Origin: CAZGVV01 sp964529155
Lineage (GTDB): Bacteria; Pseudomonadota; Alphaproteobacteria; Rickettsiales; SXRF01
Assembly (NCBI GenBank): GCA_964529155.1
Contig: CAZGVV010000006.1
Coordinates: 1 to 45,804, forward strand
Length of the DNA stretch: 45,804 nt
Direction: 5' to 3'
Shown one piece after another: positions 8,375-17,057 of the stretch (position 1 is the stretch's first letter; each line of letters begins with the position of its first letter). The notes beneath the pieces were generated by a model. That model did not search any database. It was not told the DNA's origin and saw nothing but the letters and a program-made list of their open reading frames with translations. A program made the position numbers and the translations under genes.

Positions 8375-8922
8375 GCCTCTTGGTAAAGCGCAAGCAGATA
8401 GGCATAGGCGGTGGTGATCTCTTTGAATTTTTCTTCGCGCAGGCGGTCGCCGTGGTGGAGGTCGGGGTGGTAGCGTTTTACCAATACGCGGTAATGCTCT
8501 TTGAGTGCGTTATGGCTGCACGGAGCTTCTAGCTCCAGTGTCACCAGTGCTTTACGTTCCTTGGGGTTGAGGCGTGAGGACGTAGGGCGTTTGATTTTCT
8601 GGCCGTGGAGAAAGCGTGCAAGCTCTTCTTCTAACCGTGCTTGTTTGGCGGCGTCATTGCGTTGAATATGGTCTTCACGCTCCCATGTGGGGCGGTGGCC
8701 GGTGACAGCGTCAGCGCGAAAGGCTTCGATTTCATCGGTACTCATACCGGAGAAATAGTCCCATTGCTTATTAAACGCGCGGACGTGCTCTAAGCAAAGC
8801 AGTTGATAATCGCGCACATTGCTGCGTGAGCGCGGCGCGCGGTATTCACCCGGCGAAGTGCAGCCCTCAACCCCGCAAGGTCCGGATTCATCAAAAGGAG
8901 CATGGTGGGCGCGACGCGACAT
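8371..8922 (-). CDS. J-domain (DnaJ-like) protein
   Basis: The 183-residue protein ends in a J-domain with the HPD signature (YHPDLHHGD, HPD at 152-154) and the following helix (FKEITTAYAYLLALY). J-domains stimulate the ATPase of DnaK-type chaperones. The N-terminal half has Cys residues (C16, C21, C43) and His that might bind metal; it has no glycine/phenylalanine or canonical zinc domain of DnaJ. It overlaps cobS by 4 bp and is probably the first gene of a J-cobS-cobT operon, which suggests a chaperone role in assembling or remodelling the chelatase. The start codon follows directly on a long hairpin (8923-8980) and has only AAGG two bases upstream, so initiation may be unusual or the true start may lie further in. 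Confidence 0.8.
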   Translation of the reverse strand: MSRRAHHAPFDESGPCGVEGCTSPGEYRAPRSRSNVRDYQLLCLEHVRAFNKQWDYFSGMSTDEIEAFRADAVTGHRPTWEREDHIQRNDAAKQARLEEELARFLHGQKIKRPTSSRLNPKERKALVTLELEAPCSHNALKEHYRVLVKRYHPDLHHGDRLREEKFKEITTAYAYLLALYQEA

Positions 8923-8980
8923 AGCCTTATAGTATGGCGCTAAACCTTACTTTCCGCAAGGGGTAGCGCCATTAAAGGCT
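8923..8980 (-). promoter_or_regulatory. long hairpin abutting the J-domain start codon
   Basis: An inner 9-bp perfect stem (ATGGCGCTA at 8934-8942 with TAGCGCCAT at 8964-8972) is extended by an outer AGCCTT/AAGGCT pairing. On the minus strand it lies between the parA-like stop codon and the J-domain ATG, and no U-tract follows, because the start codon comes directly after the stem. It may be an inefficient terminator or a translational control element that sequesters the ribosome site. Confidence 0.5.
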
Positions 8981-8986
8981 AAAAAT

Positions 8987-9687
8987 TTATGCGTTAACCG
9001 ACTCTTTTTTCTTGGCTTTTGATTTTTTGGAGGCAGGCTCGGCTTCATCGGGTTGTTGCGGCTCCAGCAGTGCCAGGATTTCTTTAATTAGGGATTTTAC
9101 TTCCATGGCAGCGGTGCTGGAGGGGTCCATCTCGGTGGCGCTGCGGCCTTCCATCAGCGAGGAGGCGAATAAAACGCGGTTGCCAAGCATGGTGTCGGTC
9201 AGAAAAGGTAATTCCTGGGCGATGGTTTGCGCCAGTTTGGAATTGGCGGGAACACGGTTCATCAGCACGCGCACGGGAATTTTTTCTGCTTTTGCTAAAT
9301 CCAATGTCGCTTTTGTGGCCCACAAATCCGTAGGGCTTGGCTGGATGGGGATGAGGATCAAATCGGCACTACGAATGGCAGTGCGAGCTTCAGTTTCGGT
9401 GTGCGGTGGGCTGTCGATGACGATGTAATCATGGGTGCGTTTCAGGCGTGCTACTTCACTTGCCACGCGCCAGCCGGAGAGCGCGGAAAAGCTGATACCG
9501 GTGTATCCTTCACCTAATNNNNNNNNNNTTCCTCACGGATGCGGTGCCATTGGGTGAGTGATCCTTGCGGGTCTACGTCTACTACCGCCACACGGCGGCC
9601 TTTTTGACTAAGCGCGACAGCGATATGCGCCGCTACAGTCGTTTTACCGGCTCCGCCCTTTTGTTGTGCGACAGTGATGACTTTCAT
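8987..9687 (-). CDS. ParA-family ATPase (interrupted by an assembly gap)
   Basis: The N-terminal part has the deviant Walker A motif of ParA/MinD proteins (KGGAGKTT at about residues 10-17) and VVDVDPQGSLTQW. The second part, after the gap, has the switch II/Walker B region (YIVIDSPPHTE) and PSPTDLWATKATLDL, close to short chromosomal or VirC1-like ParA proteins. The C-terminus is Lys/Ser/Glu-rich. The ATG at 9687 has GGAGG 5 nt upstream. Ten Ns at 9520-9529 break the frame: the two halves are in different phases, so the real gap is not 10 bp or a base is missing nearby. No parB neighbour is present, so cargo positioning of some other object is as likely as chromosome segregation. Confidence 0.82.
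9520..9529. other. assembly gap (10 N) inside the parA-like gene
   Basis: The frames on the two sides are incompatible with exactly 10 missing bases. Confidence 0.95.
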
Positions 9688-9745
9688 ATATCCTCCATGA
9701 TAGATGATGCGATAACGTAAAGTGATGATACGAAAGAAAACTGCG

Positions 9746-10669
9746 ATGCACAACCTTATTACGGAAGCGGTTGCACATTTACGTGCAGGACGATTGATCG
9801 GGCTGCCGACGGAAACGGTGTATGGGCTCGCTGCAAATGCATTGGATGATTGTGCAGTGGCCGCAATTTATGCAGCAAAAAGCCGGCCACAATTTAATCC
9901 GTTGATTATCCATATTGGTGATGTGGCGCAAGCGCGCGCCTTGGTGCAGTGGAATAGTGCGGCGGAAGTGTTGGCGGCGCATTTCTGGCCGGGGCCGTTG
10001 ACCATGATATTGCCGCGTGCTGAGCAATGCCCGGTGTCATTGCTGGCATCGGCAGGACTTGATACATTGGCGCTGCGTATGCCCGCGCATCCTATGGCGT
10101 TGGAAGTAATACGTGCTGCAGGCGTGCCGCTTGCTGCGCCAAGTGCAAATCGTTCGGGGCGGATTAGTCCGACTACGCCTGCGCATGTGCAGGAAGAGAT
10201 GGAACTTGCAGTGGCGATGGTGCTGGATGGTGGAAATTGCGTTGTGGGAGTGGAGTCTACGGTGGTCGATATAACCGGCGCCGCGGTAATATTGCGGCCA
10301 GGGGGTGTAACACGTGAGATGCTGCAAGCGGTTCTGGGATATGAAGTAAAGGATTACATCGGGGAAGGTGTGCACGCACCCGGGATGTTGGCCAGTCATT
10401 ATGCGCCGCATTTGCCGGTGCGGTTGAACGTGCAAACCGTGGAAGCAAAGGAGGCTTTGTTAGCGTTTGGGCCACTGGTGCCGCAAGGTGCTGCCTGTAC
10501 GATGAATTTAAGTGCGTCAGGAAATTTGGCGGAGGCGGCGGCGAATGTGTTTGCGTATTTACGCGCGCTGGATCGCCCGGAATTTACCCGCATTGCTGTG
10601 ATGCCGATTCCGCAGGAAGGATTAGGCGTGGCAATTAATGATCGGCTGGCGCGTGCGGCGGCGCGGTAA
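9746..10669 (+). CDS. tsaC: L-threonylcarbamoyladenylate synthase (Sua5/YrdC)
   Basis: This enzyme makes threonylcarbamoyl-AMP from Thr, bicarbonate and ATP for the t6A37 modification of tRNAs that read ANN codons. The YrdC domain shows GLPTETVYGLAANA, the KxR element in KSRPQFNPL and the SANRSG loop. A C-terminal Sua5 domain follows (PGMLASHYAP linker region onward), so this is the long Sua5 form of about 307 residues rather than the short TsaC. The ATG at 9746 puts the protein start at the usual distance from the YrdC core; ATGs at 9722 and 9725 are alternatives and none has a strong ribosome site. It is divergent from the parA-like gene. Confidence 0.92.
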   Translation: MHNLITEAVAHLRAGRLIGLPTETVYGLAANALDDCAVAAIYAAKSRPQFNPLIIHIGDVAQARALVQWNSAAEVLAAHFWPGPLTMILPRAEQCPVSLLASAGLDTLALRMPAHPMALEVIRAAGVPLAAPSANRSGRISPTTPAHVQEEMELAVAMVLDGGNCVVGVESTVVDITGAAVILRPGGVTREMLQAVLGYEVKDYIGEGVHAPGMLASHYAPHLPVRLNVQTVEAKEALLAFGPLVPQGAACTMNLSASGNLAEAAANVFAYLRALDRPEFTRIAVMPIPQEGLGVAINDRLARAAAR

Positions 10670-10679
10670 TAGCGACAGT

Positions 10680-11297
10680 TTATGCGGCGTCAGATTTTTT
10701 GATTCCGGCTTTGCCCAGGAAAATGCGTTTGTTGGGCAGGCTCGATAACCATTCCACCAGGCGCTCAATTTCCGTGGTTAATACTTCCGGTGAATTATTG
10801 GCACGTGCCATCACGATGCCGCCTTGAATACCGGCAAGCAAGGTAGTGGCATAACGTGCTGCCAGTTCATTCTGCCCAAGTTGCTCAAACTGTTTCTGCG
10901 CCCAGGCGATGAAGTCTTTATACACCATAGTTGCCGCTTGCGAAACGGCCTCTTTGTCGTGTTCGCCGCCATCTTGCACCAAGCGATAAATAGGGCAGCC
11001 GAACCGTGCATATTTGTCTTTGATCCGATCAAAGAAGCGTACCAGCTCAATTAAACGCTCACGCGAGTCATCGAGGGCGCTCTCCAGACGGGAATACACT
11101 TCGTTCATAGCCTGGCGGCGTTTTTCCAGCGCTGCCATGGCCAGTTCGTCTTTGGTCTTGAAGTAGTAATAGACATTCCCGATAGGGATTTCCGCATGCT
11201 TCGCAATGTCAGCCAATGAGGTTGAAAGCAACCCCTTGGTGTGAAACAATTCAGCAGCGGAGTCGACCAGCCGGTCGCGTTTTGTGTTAGCGTTCAT
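10680..11297 (-). CDS. TetR/AcrR-family transcriptional regulator
   Basis: The 205-residue protein has an N-terminal helix-turn-helix of the TetR type (residues about 8-55: SLADIAKHAEIPIGNVYYYF then KTKDELA) and a helical ligand-binding C-terminal half. It belongs to the AcrR-like group in which a small ligand relieves repression. Targets are unknown; no efflux or reductase gene is adjacent, and the divergent side is a 218-bp gap before the cckA 3' end. It is convergent with the Sua5 gene, with 10 bp between the stops. Confidence 0.88.
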   Translation of the reverse strand: MNANTKRDRLVDSAAELFHTKGLLSTSLADIAKHAEIPIGNVYYYFKTKDELAMAALEKRRQAMNEVYSRLESALDDSRERLIELVRFFDRIKDKYARFGCPIYRLVQDGGEHDKEAVSQAATMVYKDFIAWAQKQFEQLGQNELAARYATTLLAGIQGGIVMARANNSPEVLTTEIERLVEWLSSLPNKRIFLGKAGIKKSDAA

Positions 11298-11515
11298 GCG
11301 GCCTCTTCATGAGCAATAAGGAAGAAATGTTGACTAAGTCGTTATATACTATTTACTTTTATTTGCAAGCGAGAAAGCGGCCACACCGGGCCTGTTCGCC
11401 ATCCATAGCACAGCAAAATAAGGTTAGTAAGAAAGCGCTTGCTGCAAATTAAGGATAAAATGTTTAGTATGCAAAGCGCGTAATGGATGCCACAGCACAT
11501 GCCCGGCATGGCATG

Positions 11516-13081
11516 TTATTTGCCCTGCACAACATCTTTTACCTTACTTGCCAGCTGCTTAAGCGTAAAAGGCTTGGCCAGGAAGTGGAAGCTGCGTTCG
11601 GCGCCGTAGGAATGGACGAAGACATCTTCGGCATAGCCGGAGATGAAAATGACCTTCACATTAGGGAATTGTTCGGTAATTTTTTCAACCATGACCGGGC
11701 CGTTCATGCCGGGCATGATGACGTCGGTGACGATAAGCTCCACGTCATTACCCTGATTGGCCATGACTTCCAGCGCCGTTTCGCCGCAATCAGCTTCGAG
11801 TACAGTGTAGCCTTTATTGCGCAGGGCGCGGGCGGCAAAGATGCGCACCGGCGTTTCGTCTTCCACCAGCAGAATGGTGCTGCGGCCAGTTAAATCCACG
11901 TTAGCCGATTTTTCGGCACTGTCATTGTCATTGGCATCATTGGCCGATTCGGCAGGGGCGGTGAAGGAGGGGAAGTAGATATGGAAGGTCGTGCCCTGAT
12001 CCGGACGGCTGGAGACGAAAATATACCCGCCGGTTTGCTTGATAATGCCATACACCATGGACAGGCCAAGCCCGGTGCCGGAGCCTACTTCCTTGGTGGA
12101 GAAGAATGGCTCAAAAATTTTCTGAATGATTTCGCGCGGAATGCCGGAGCCAGTATCGGCTACGTCCACCAACACGTAATCGCCGGCAGGAATGGCGGTA
12201 TCTTCTTCAGCGGGAGCGATGAGCCCGCGCGGGAGTGATTCCTGGTCAATGGTGACTTTACTGGTACGTATGGTCAGCGTCCCGCCGCCGAGCATGGCGT
12301 CACGCGCATTGACTGCGAGGTTGATAATGACTTGCTCCAGTTGCCCCTGATCTGCTTTTACCGACCCCAAATCACGGCCATGGATCATTTTTAATTCAAT
12401 GTTTTCCCCAATCAGCCGGCGCACCAGATTGGAGAGTTCGGCCAGTACATCGGTGATGTCGAGGAATTTAGGCTGCAGGGTTTGCCGCCGGGAAAACGCC
12501 AGCAATTGCCGCACCAAATTGGCGGCGCGGTTGGCGTTTTGCTTGATTTGCATGATGTCAGCAAATGATTGGTCGCCTGCGGGGTGGCGCATCAACAGCA
12601 AATCACAAAAGCCAATCATGGCGGTGAGCAGATTATTGAAATCATGTGCCACGCCGCCAGCTAATTGGCCGACTGCTTGCATTTTTTGTGAGTGCGCGAA
12701 GCGCAGCTCCAGGTTTTTTTGCTCGGTAGTGTCGATGAACTGGAGCAACAACAACTCACGCCCACCTATTTCTGCGCGGCTGATATACACTGAAACAGTA
12801 ACTGTCGTAGCATCTGGCAGTGCGAATTCCAATGCTTGTGGAATCGGAAGCGCTTCGCCGGCGAGGGATTTGGCGAGGATGGATTCCGCCTCCGCGCGCT
12901 TGATCTCAGGCATTAATTCGATGAGCGAGATAGGGGTATCGACGGAAAGCGAATAATGGGTAAGGGCATGAAAGGCGCGGTTGGTTTCAATCAGCATGCC
13001 GCGGTCGTCTACGCAAGCAATGGCAATGGGTGATGCGCTGATAAAGCTGTCTAGGCCGATGCCTGCAAGTACCGAGTTCAT
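11516..13081 (-). CDS. cckA: CckA-like hybrid histidine kinase, catalytic and receiver part
   Basis: The 521-residue product has an N-terminal PAS domain (about 10-120), a phosphoacceptor domain with VAHDFNN (His146), an HATPase domain with N box NLAVNARDAM, DTGSG and GTGLGL (about 240-370), and a receiver domain with LLVEDE and Asp453 in VTDVIMPGMNG. The motif QKMQAVGQLAGGVAHDFNN, then LLTAMIGFCDLLL, is characteristic of CckA, which phosphorylates CtrA and CpdR through ChpT in alphaproteobacteria. The usual two N-terminal membrane helices and first PAS domain are missing here and are encoded in the upstream gene, which overlaps by 4 bp (ATGA). The two are likely translated in coupling, or are one gene broken by a frameshift. 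No ctrA, chpT or divK is in the window. Confidence 0.85.
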   Translation of the reverse strand: MNSVLAGIGLDSFISASPIAIACVDDRGMLIETNRAFHALTHYSLSVDTPISLIELMPEIKRAEAESILAKSLAGEALPIPQALEFALPDATTVTVSVYISRAEIGGRELLLLQFIDTTEQKNLELRFAHSQKMQAVGQLAGGVAHDFNNLLTAMIGFCDLLLMRHPAGDQSFADIMQIKQNANRAANLVRQLLAFSRRQTLQPKFLDITDVLAELSNLVRRLIGENIELKMIHGRDLGSVKADQGQLEQVIINLAVNARDAMLGGGTLTIRTSKVTIDQESLPRGLIAPAEEDTAIPAGDYVLVDVADTGSGIPREIIQKIFEPFFSTKEVGSGTGLGLSMVYGIIKQTGGYIFVSSRPDQGTTFHIYFPSFTAPAESANDANDNDSAEKSANVDLTGRSTILLVEDETPVRIFAARALRNKGYTVLEADCGETALEVMANQGNDVELIVTDVIMPGMNGPVMVEKITEQFPNVKVIFISGYAEDVFVHSYGAERSFHFLAKPFTLKQLASKVKDVVQGK

Positions 13082-13677
13082 GCCATGCGCTCCACATAAG
13101 GGCGGCCGCGCAGCAACGCATAATCCCGCATACTGCGTAAAGGATCTATTGATAAGACTACTTTTATGATATCGCCTTTGCCGGTTTGCATGGTGATGAT
13201 GTGTTGTTTGGTTTCCGTATCGTTAATAGCAGTGTAAATCTCGGCGATGGTTTTTTTGTTTACATCCACGGCACTGAACATATCCGAGAGATAGCGGCGC
13301 ATATTATCAGGGATTTGTGGGAACAGGGCGCGGAATTTTGCGTCAATGTGCATAACTGCACCGTCCTGGCGCACAATCATCGAGAACATGCTGGAAGTGC
13401 CAACAGCGGCAGAAAACAATGCGTTTTGAAACTCGGTGATGAGCAGTAAGTCGCGGCTGCGTTGAACGTGCCAGATCATAAAGCCATTGAGAATAGCCAG
13501 CAGGATAAGCAGCAAAAAGGCGAATTCTACAAAGGTGGCGCTGGCAAACCATACGACCAGCAACAGCAAATAAGTGCTTAAGAGCACAATCGAGAAATGG
13601 ATGATGGTGGGAACGCGCTGACGAACGACAAAGTCCTGCTTTAGGAATTCGGAAAGATAAAAATCAGCGTAGCGCAT
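13078..13677 (-). CDS. membrane-anchor and PAS-like N-terminal part of CckA
   Basis: The 199-residue protein has two strong transmembrane helices (about 25-47 and 50-68) and a following domain (75-185) that looks like a PAS fold with a CckA-like start (ITEFQNALFSAAVGTSSMF). It ends a few residues after the domain, at VERMA, and its stop overlaps the ATG of the kinase gene. In typical CckA proteins the same order, two helices then PAS-A then PAS-B then kinase, is on one chain. It therefore appears to be the sensory N-terminus of a split kinase. The two products would need to associate to form a membrane-bound CckA. Confidence 0.7.
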   Translation of the reverse strand: MRYADFYLSEFLKQDFVVRQRVPTIIHFSIVLLSTYLLLLVVWFASATFVEFAFLLLILLAILNGFMIWHVQRSRDLLLITEFQNALFSAAVGTSSMFSMIVRQDGAVMHIDAKFRALFPQIPDNMRRYLSDMFSAVDVNKKTIAEIYTAINDTETKQHIITMQTGKGDIIKVVLSIDPLRSMRDYALLRGRPYVERMA

Positions 13678-13861
13678 GCTTTGTAACCAATGATAATTTC
13701 TTTCACCATGGCAGAAAAATCATGGAATGCAAGCAGGTAAGAGGAGTTGTGAGGTATGCGGCATGGTGCATAAGCGGCAGTGAAAATGCATGCAACCTCA
13801 TGACTGCTAAGTCGTTTTTAAATTTGCTGGTATGTGTAACAGGATCGGTTATACACAAAGC

Positions 13862-15175
13862 ATGACTCAGATAAATCCTTCGGCAGCGCCTGCTCCGCCT
13901 CCTTCAGCGGTGAGTAATGGCATTAATACCATCGGGTTTGTGATGGCGCTGGCGGTATTTATGGTATTTCGCAGCAATTACATCACAGGCATTATGCCTG
14001 TTATCTGCATTTTAATCGCATATGCCTTTCCTATCTTATTATTAGAAGCAATCGTATTGCGCACGCCCTGGCGCGAATCGACCGGATTGGATTTTCGCCG
14101 TAGAGGTGTGAATTTTTCGCGTATTGGGGTAAAATTGCTCGGGCTGTACGGTTCATGGGGCTTTGTCGCGGTTTTGTATTGGCTATTTCCCGAATATCAC
14201 GGCTCGTTTTATGAGCCCGTTTGGAGGGCGGTAGAGGCGGTTATATGGGGTGTGATTCTGCTTTCATTTCCTTATGTCTTTTATATGGACCGCTGGATGA
14301 AGCAGCCGGAAGACAGCTATTATTGGTGGGGGCGGTGTCTGCTTGGGAAATTCCATAATGTTCCCAGGCGCGTCATAAGCCAGCATATGCTGGGCTGGGT
14401 GGTGAAGGGCTTCTTCCTGCCGCTGATGTTTGTGTATTTCAGTGGCAATATCGCTAATTTGCTGCATGCGGATGTGGCGTTGTCATCCGATATAAGCAAG
14501 TTGTTCCGGTTGGCTATGGACACCATGTTCACAGTGGATTTGATGGCTGCAGTGGCGGGATATGCGCTGGCGCTTAAATTGTTTGATACGCATTTCCGCT
14601 CCGCGGAGCCAACGTTGTTGGGCTGGGCTGTCTGTTTGGTATGTTACCAGCCGTTTCAAAGTGTGTTTATGCGCTTTTATTTGCCGGACGTGGGGGGAGA
14701 ATTTGCCTGGGTAAATTGGCTTGCCGCATATCCTGCTCTGCAAATGATGTGGGGAGCGACGGCTATTGTGCTGTTGTTTTTGTATGTGGTGGCGTCTGTC
14801 AATTTTGGCTGCCGGTTTTCCAATCTGACCCATCGTGGTGTGCTGACCAATGGCTTGTATCGATTTACTAAGCATCCGGCCTATGTAAGCAAGAATTTAT
14901 TCTGGTGGATCACTTCCGTACCCTTTGCTCTGAGCAGCGATCCCTGGGAATGCTTGCGGTCAAGCGTACTATTGGCCGGGGCGAGCGGAATTTATTATTT
15001 GCGCGCCCGTACTGAGGAAAATCATCTCTCGCATGATCCGGTATATGTGGAATATGCACTGTGGATGAATGAGCACGGCATGTTCAGCCGTTTGGCCAAG
15101 CGCCTGCCGTTCCTGCGTTATACCGCGCCTGCCAATTGGCAGCGCTTGCCTAAGCCTTATGACGGAATAAAGTAG
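13862..15175 (+). CDS. multi-pass membrane protein with isoprenylcysteine/phospholipid methyltransferase-like C-terminus
   Basis: The protein of 437 residues (447 from the alternative start at 13832) has about eight to nine hydrophobic helices. The C-terminal part carries GVLTNGLYRFTKHPAYVSKN and, later, RARTEENHL and PVYVEYALWM. This is the pattern of the ICMT/PEMT-like fold, in which a conserved R..KHPxY and a downstream E/Y segment bind S-adenosylmethionine. The N-terminal half (about 250 residues) is an additional membrane domain with no family I recognise. Substrate is unknown. Its 3' end overlaps the convergent COQ9-family gene by 26 bp. Neither start has a strong Shine-Dalgarno. Confidence 0.68.
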   Translation: MTQINPSAAPAPPPSAVSNGINTIGFVMALAVFMVFRSNYITGIMPVICILIAYAFPILLLEAIVLRTPWRESTGLDFRRRGVNFSRIGVKLLGLYGSWGFVAVLYWLFPEYHGSFYEPVWRAVEAVIWGVILLSFPYVFYMDRWMKQPEDSYYWWGRCLLGKFHNVPRRVISQHMLGWVVKGFFLPLMFVYFSGNIANLLHADVALSSDISKLFRLAMDTMFTVDLMAAVAGYALALKLFDTHFRSAEPTLLGWAVCLVCYQPFQSVFMRFYLPDVGGEFAWVNWLAAYPALQMMWGATAIVLLFLYVVASVNFGCRFSNLTHRGVLTNGLYRFTKHPAYVSKNLFWWITSVPFALSSDPWECLRSSVLLAGASGIYYLRARTEENHLSHDPVYVEYALWMNEHGMFSRLAKRLPFLRYTAPANWQRLPKPYDGIK

Positions 15176-15746
15176 TTTTGAGCTTCCATTGCTGAATTTT
15201 CATCACGTCCGCAATACGGCGATCCAGGAAGGCCCAGGTGGCAGTATGATCCGGGCTGGTGTCGTTTAACCAGAAGAGTAGCGTGCTGCTGTAGACACCG
15301 GCCAGAAGTGTGCGTTTGGTGTACCAATTAAAATCCGTGGCAGTATCCCCGGCGGCATACCATATGGTGCTCATGGTGCGGGCCAGTGTACGGATGCCTT
15401 GCGCGGTGTGTAAAGGCAGCGCATAAAGCGCAAGTGTGCGGCGCACGGCTTCACGGTGGGGCGCCATCGCTTCAAGGCGTAAACGCACGAGCGTAGCAAT
15501 TTTAGTGCGGATTTTTTCTGGTGCGGCAGGAAGGGCATGGTAGGCGGCGAGCATCTGCGCGTCCATGGTGTGAGCAAAAACATCCAGTGCATCGGCTACG
15601 CCGCGTGGGAACACCCGCGTTAATTCCGAAGCGGAGTACCCGGCTTCAGTTGCGGCGCGCGATAAGGTGGCCAAGGTCCAGCCATCAAATACGATGTGTG
15701 GCAGTGCTTTGTTGAGAATAAGGTGGGCGGCAGTGTGTTTATCCAT
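15150..15746 (-). CDS. COQ9 family protein
   Basis: This 198-residue protein resembles the COQ9 family, which in alphaproteobacteria and mitochondria is a lipid-binding, TetR-fold-derived factor for ubiquinone synthesis (it presents substrate to COQ7). Supporting features are an N-terminal TetR-like helix-turn-helix shape (GWTLATLSRAATEAGYS), the segment KIRTKIATLVRLRLEAM, and the hallmark WYAAGDTATDFNWYTKRTLLAGVY followed by a short WAFLDRRI segment. It has no partner ubi genes nearby. It sits 19 bp downstream of the stop-to-start boundary with the PAS kinase fragment gene, so the two may be cotranscribed. Confidence 0.88.
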   Translation of the reverse strand: MDKHTAAHLILNKALPHIVFDGWTLATLSRAATEAGYSASELTRVFPRGVADALDVFAHTMDAQMLAAYHALPAAPEKIRTKIATLVRLRLEAMAPHREAVRRTLALYALPLHTAQGIRTLARTMSTIWYAAGDTATDFNWYTKRTLLAGVYSSTLLFWLNDTSPDHTATWAFLDRRIADVMKIQQWKLKTTLFRHKA

Positions 15747-15765
15747 GAGTGGGCTTATACCACGC

Positions 15766-16524
15766 TTACGCGGGCATCGCCACTATCGCATACGGACGTT
15801 TGAACGGTGCGGGTGTTTCGGAAGAAGGTGCCGGAGCTTTTTCCGCGGCTTGCGGCGCGGGTTCAACGGTGGTGGTGGATTCAGTATTGGCTGAGCCAAT
15901 CAATGCATTGATTTGATTCAATAATTCGTACCCGCTTTCGCGCATGTGGCGGAGGTATTCCAGGTAATGTGTGTTATCAATCGCGCCGTAAATGCCACTT
16001 TCCATGATTTGAGTAAAACCCAGAATAGCATTGAGCGGGGTGCGTAAATCATGGCCGATGCCTTTAAGCAGCTCTGCACGGGTACGTTCAGCCAAGCGTA
16101 TTTCGCGTGATTGACGGAGCTGCTCCATTTCAACGGCTTTGCCAATTTTGGCATCCCGCAGGCAGCAGACGATGCGGTGTTTCCCGCCAATACGCGATTC
16201 TACTTCGCCGATGGCTAAATTAAACCACCGTGGCTCACCGTGGCAGAGCAGCTGGAAGGAGGGGAGTTCTTCTGGCGGTGCACTTCTTTCTTCCGGCGGT
16301 AATTCCGCTTCCCGGATGGCTAGCATAATGGCGGCAAGAAAGGATTTTTCCTGGTCTGGGCGCAGGTAGCGGTAAAACCCATTGCGCATTGCACGTTCAG
16401 GGGCATGGCCTACCACCCGCTCCCAATTGGGCGACAAGCTGATACAACCCTGGTTGGTTTCAAAAACCGCCAGAAGGTCATCGGACAATGCAGTTAGCCA
16501 TTCTGCTATACGGAAGGTGTTCAT
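15766..16524 (-). CDS. PAS domain protein with histidine phosphoacceptor domain but no ATPase domain
   Basis: The 252-residue protein has an N-terminal PAS-like domain (about 8-125) and then a HisKA helical hairpin containing GIGHDLRTPLNAILGF (candidate phosphoacceptor His158) and HYLEYLRHMRESGYELLNQI. A Pro/Ala/Thr-rich tail follows and the stop codon comes where an HATPase domain should begin. No ATPase motifs (N, G1, G2 boxes) are present downstream on this strand, because the next gene is COQ9. It could act as a phosphotransfer protein or as a dimerisation partner of another kinase. The intergenic 265 bp upstream (16525-16789) show no gene I can support. Confidence 0.75.
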   Translation of the reverse strand: MNTFRIAEWLTALSDDLLAVFETNQGCISLSPNWERVVGHAPERAMRNGFYRYLRPDQEKSFLAAIMLAIREAELPPEERSAPPEELPSFQLLCHGEPRWFNLAIGEVESRIGGKHRIVCCLRDAKIGKAVEMEQLRQSREIRLAERTRAELLKGIGHDLRTPLNAILGFTQIMESGIYGAIDNTHYLEYLRHMRESGYELLNQINALIGSANTESTTTVEPAPQAAEKAPAPSSETPAPFKRPYAIVAMPA

Positions 16525-16789
16525 GCGTGTGCCGAATTAGATAAAATTTTATGTAATTTTTACGGAAAATTTAGAGAGATGCACTAACTATATATAGTTT
16601 GCCCAAAAACCGCATGCATAAAAGCAGTGGTTGTTGCATATTTGCAATACAAGATATGCTATTATTCTTGAAGGCTCATATGGGGCACGCTAGATGTAGC
16701 GAGTGTTTGCGCCAGCAAAAACGAATGCATGGGTATGCATCTGCAAAAGAAGTCTGCAATGCGGATAGAGGTCACAAATAAGGGAGATG

Positions 16790-17047
16790 TTAAGCGAGCA
16801 GGGAGTCTAGCTCGCCTTTGGCGTCTAATGCGTAAAGGTCGTCGCAGCCGCCAACATGCTGCGTGCCGATAAATATTTGCGGAACCGTTTTGCGGCCATT
16901 GGCACGTGCAAGCATTTCCTGCTGCGCCTGTTCGCTGGAGGTGATGTCAATTTCACGAAATTTTGCACCTTTACGCGTGAGTAAAGCTTTCGCCTTCACA
17001 CAATAAGGGCAATAATCTTTGCTGTAGATGACGATGTCGTTCGTCAT
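16790..17047 (-). CDS. grxC: glutaredoxin 3
   Basis: The 85-residue thioredoxin-fold protein has the dithiol active site CPYC (residues 13-16), the cis-Pro segment TVPQIFI and the GSH-binding GGCDDL motif. It reduces disulfides and glutathione mixed disulfides with glutathione. It lies 10 bp after the small unknown gene 17058-17255 and is likely cotranscribed with it. Confidence 0.95.
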   Translation of the reverse strand: MTNDIVIYSKDYCPYCVKAKALLTRKGAKFREIDITSSEQAQQEMLARANGRKTVPQIFIGTQHVGGCDDLYALDAKGELDSLLA

Positions 17048-17057
17048 CCAAAAGGCC

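Noticed and set aside
16599..16781. Open frame of 60 codons upstream of grxC
   Set aside because: Cys/His/Lys-rich but no ribosome site, no family and no conserved pattern; the region reads as plain intergenic DNA.
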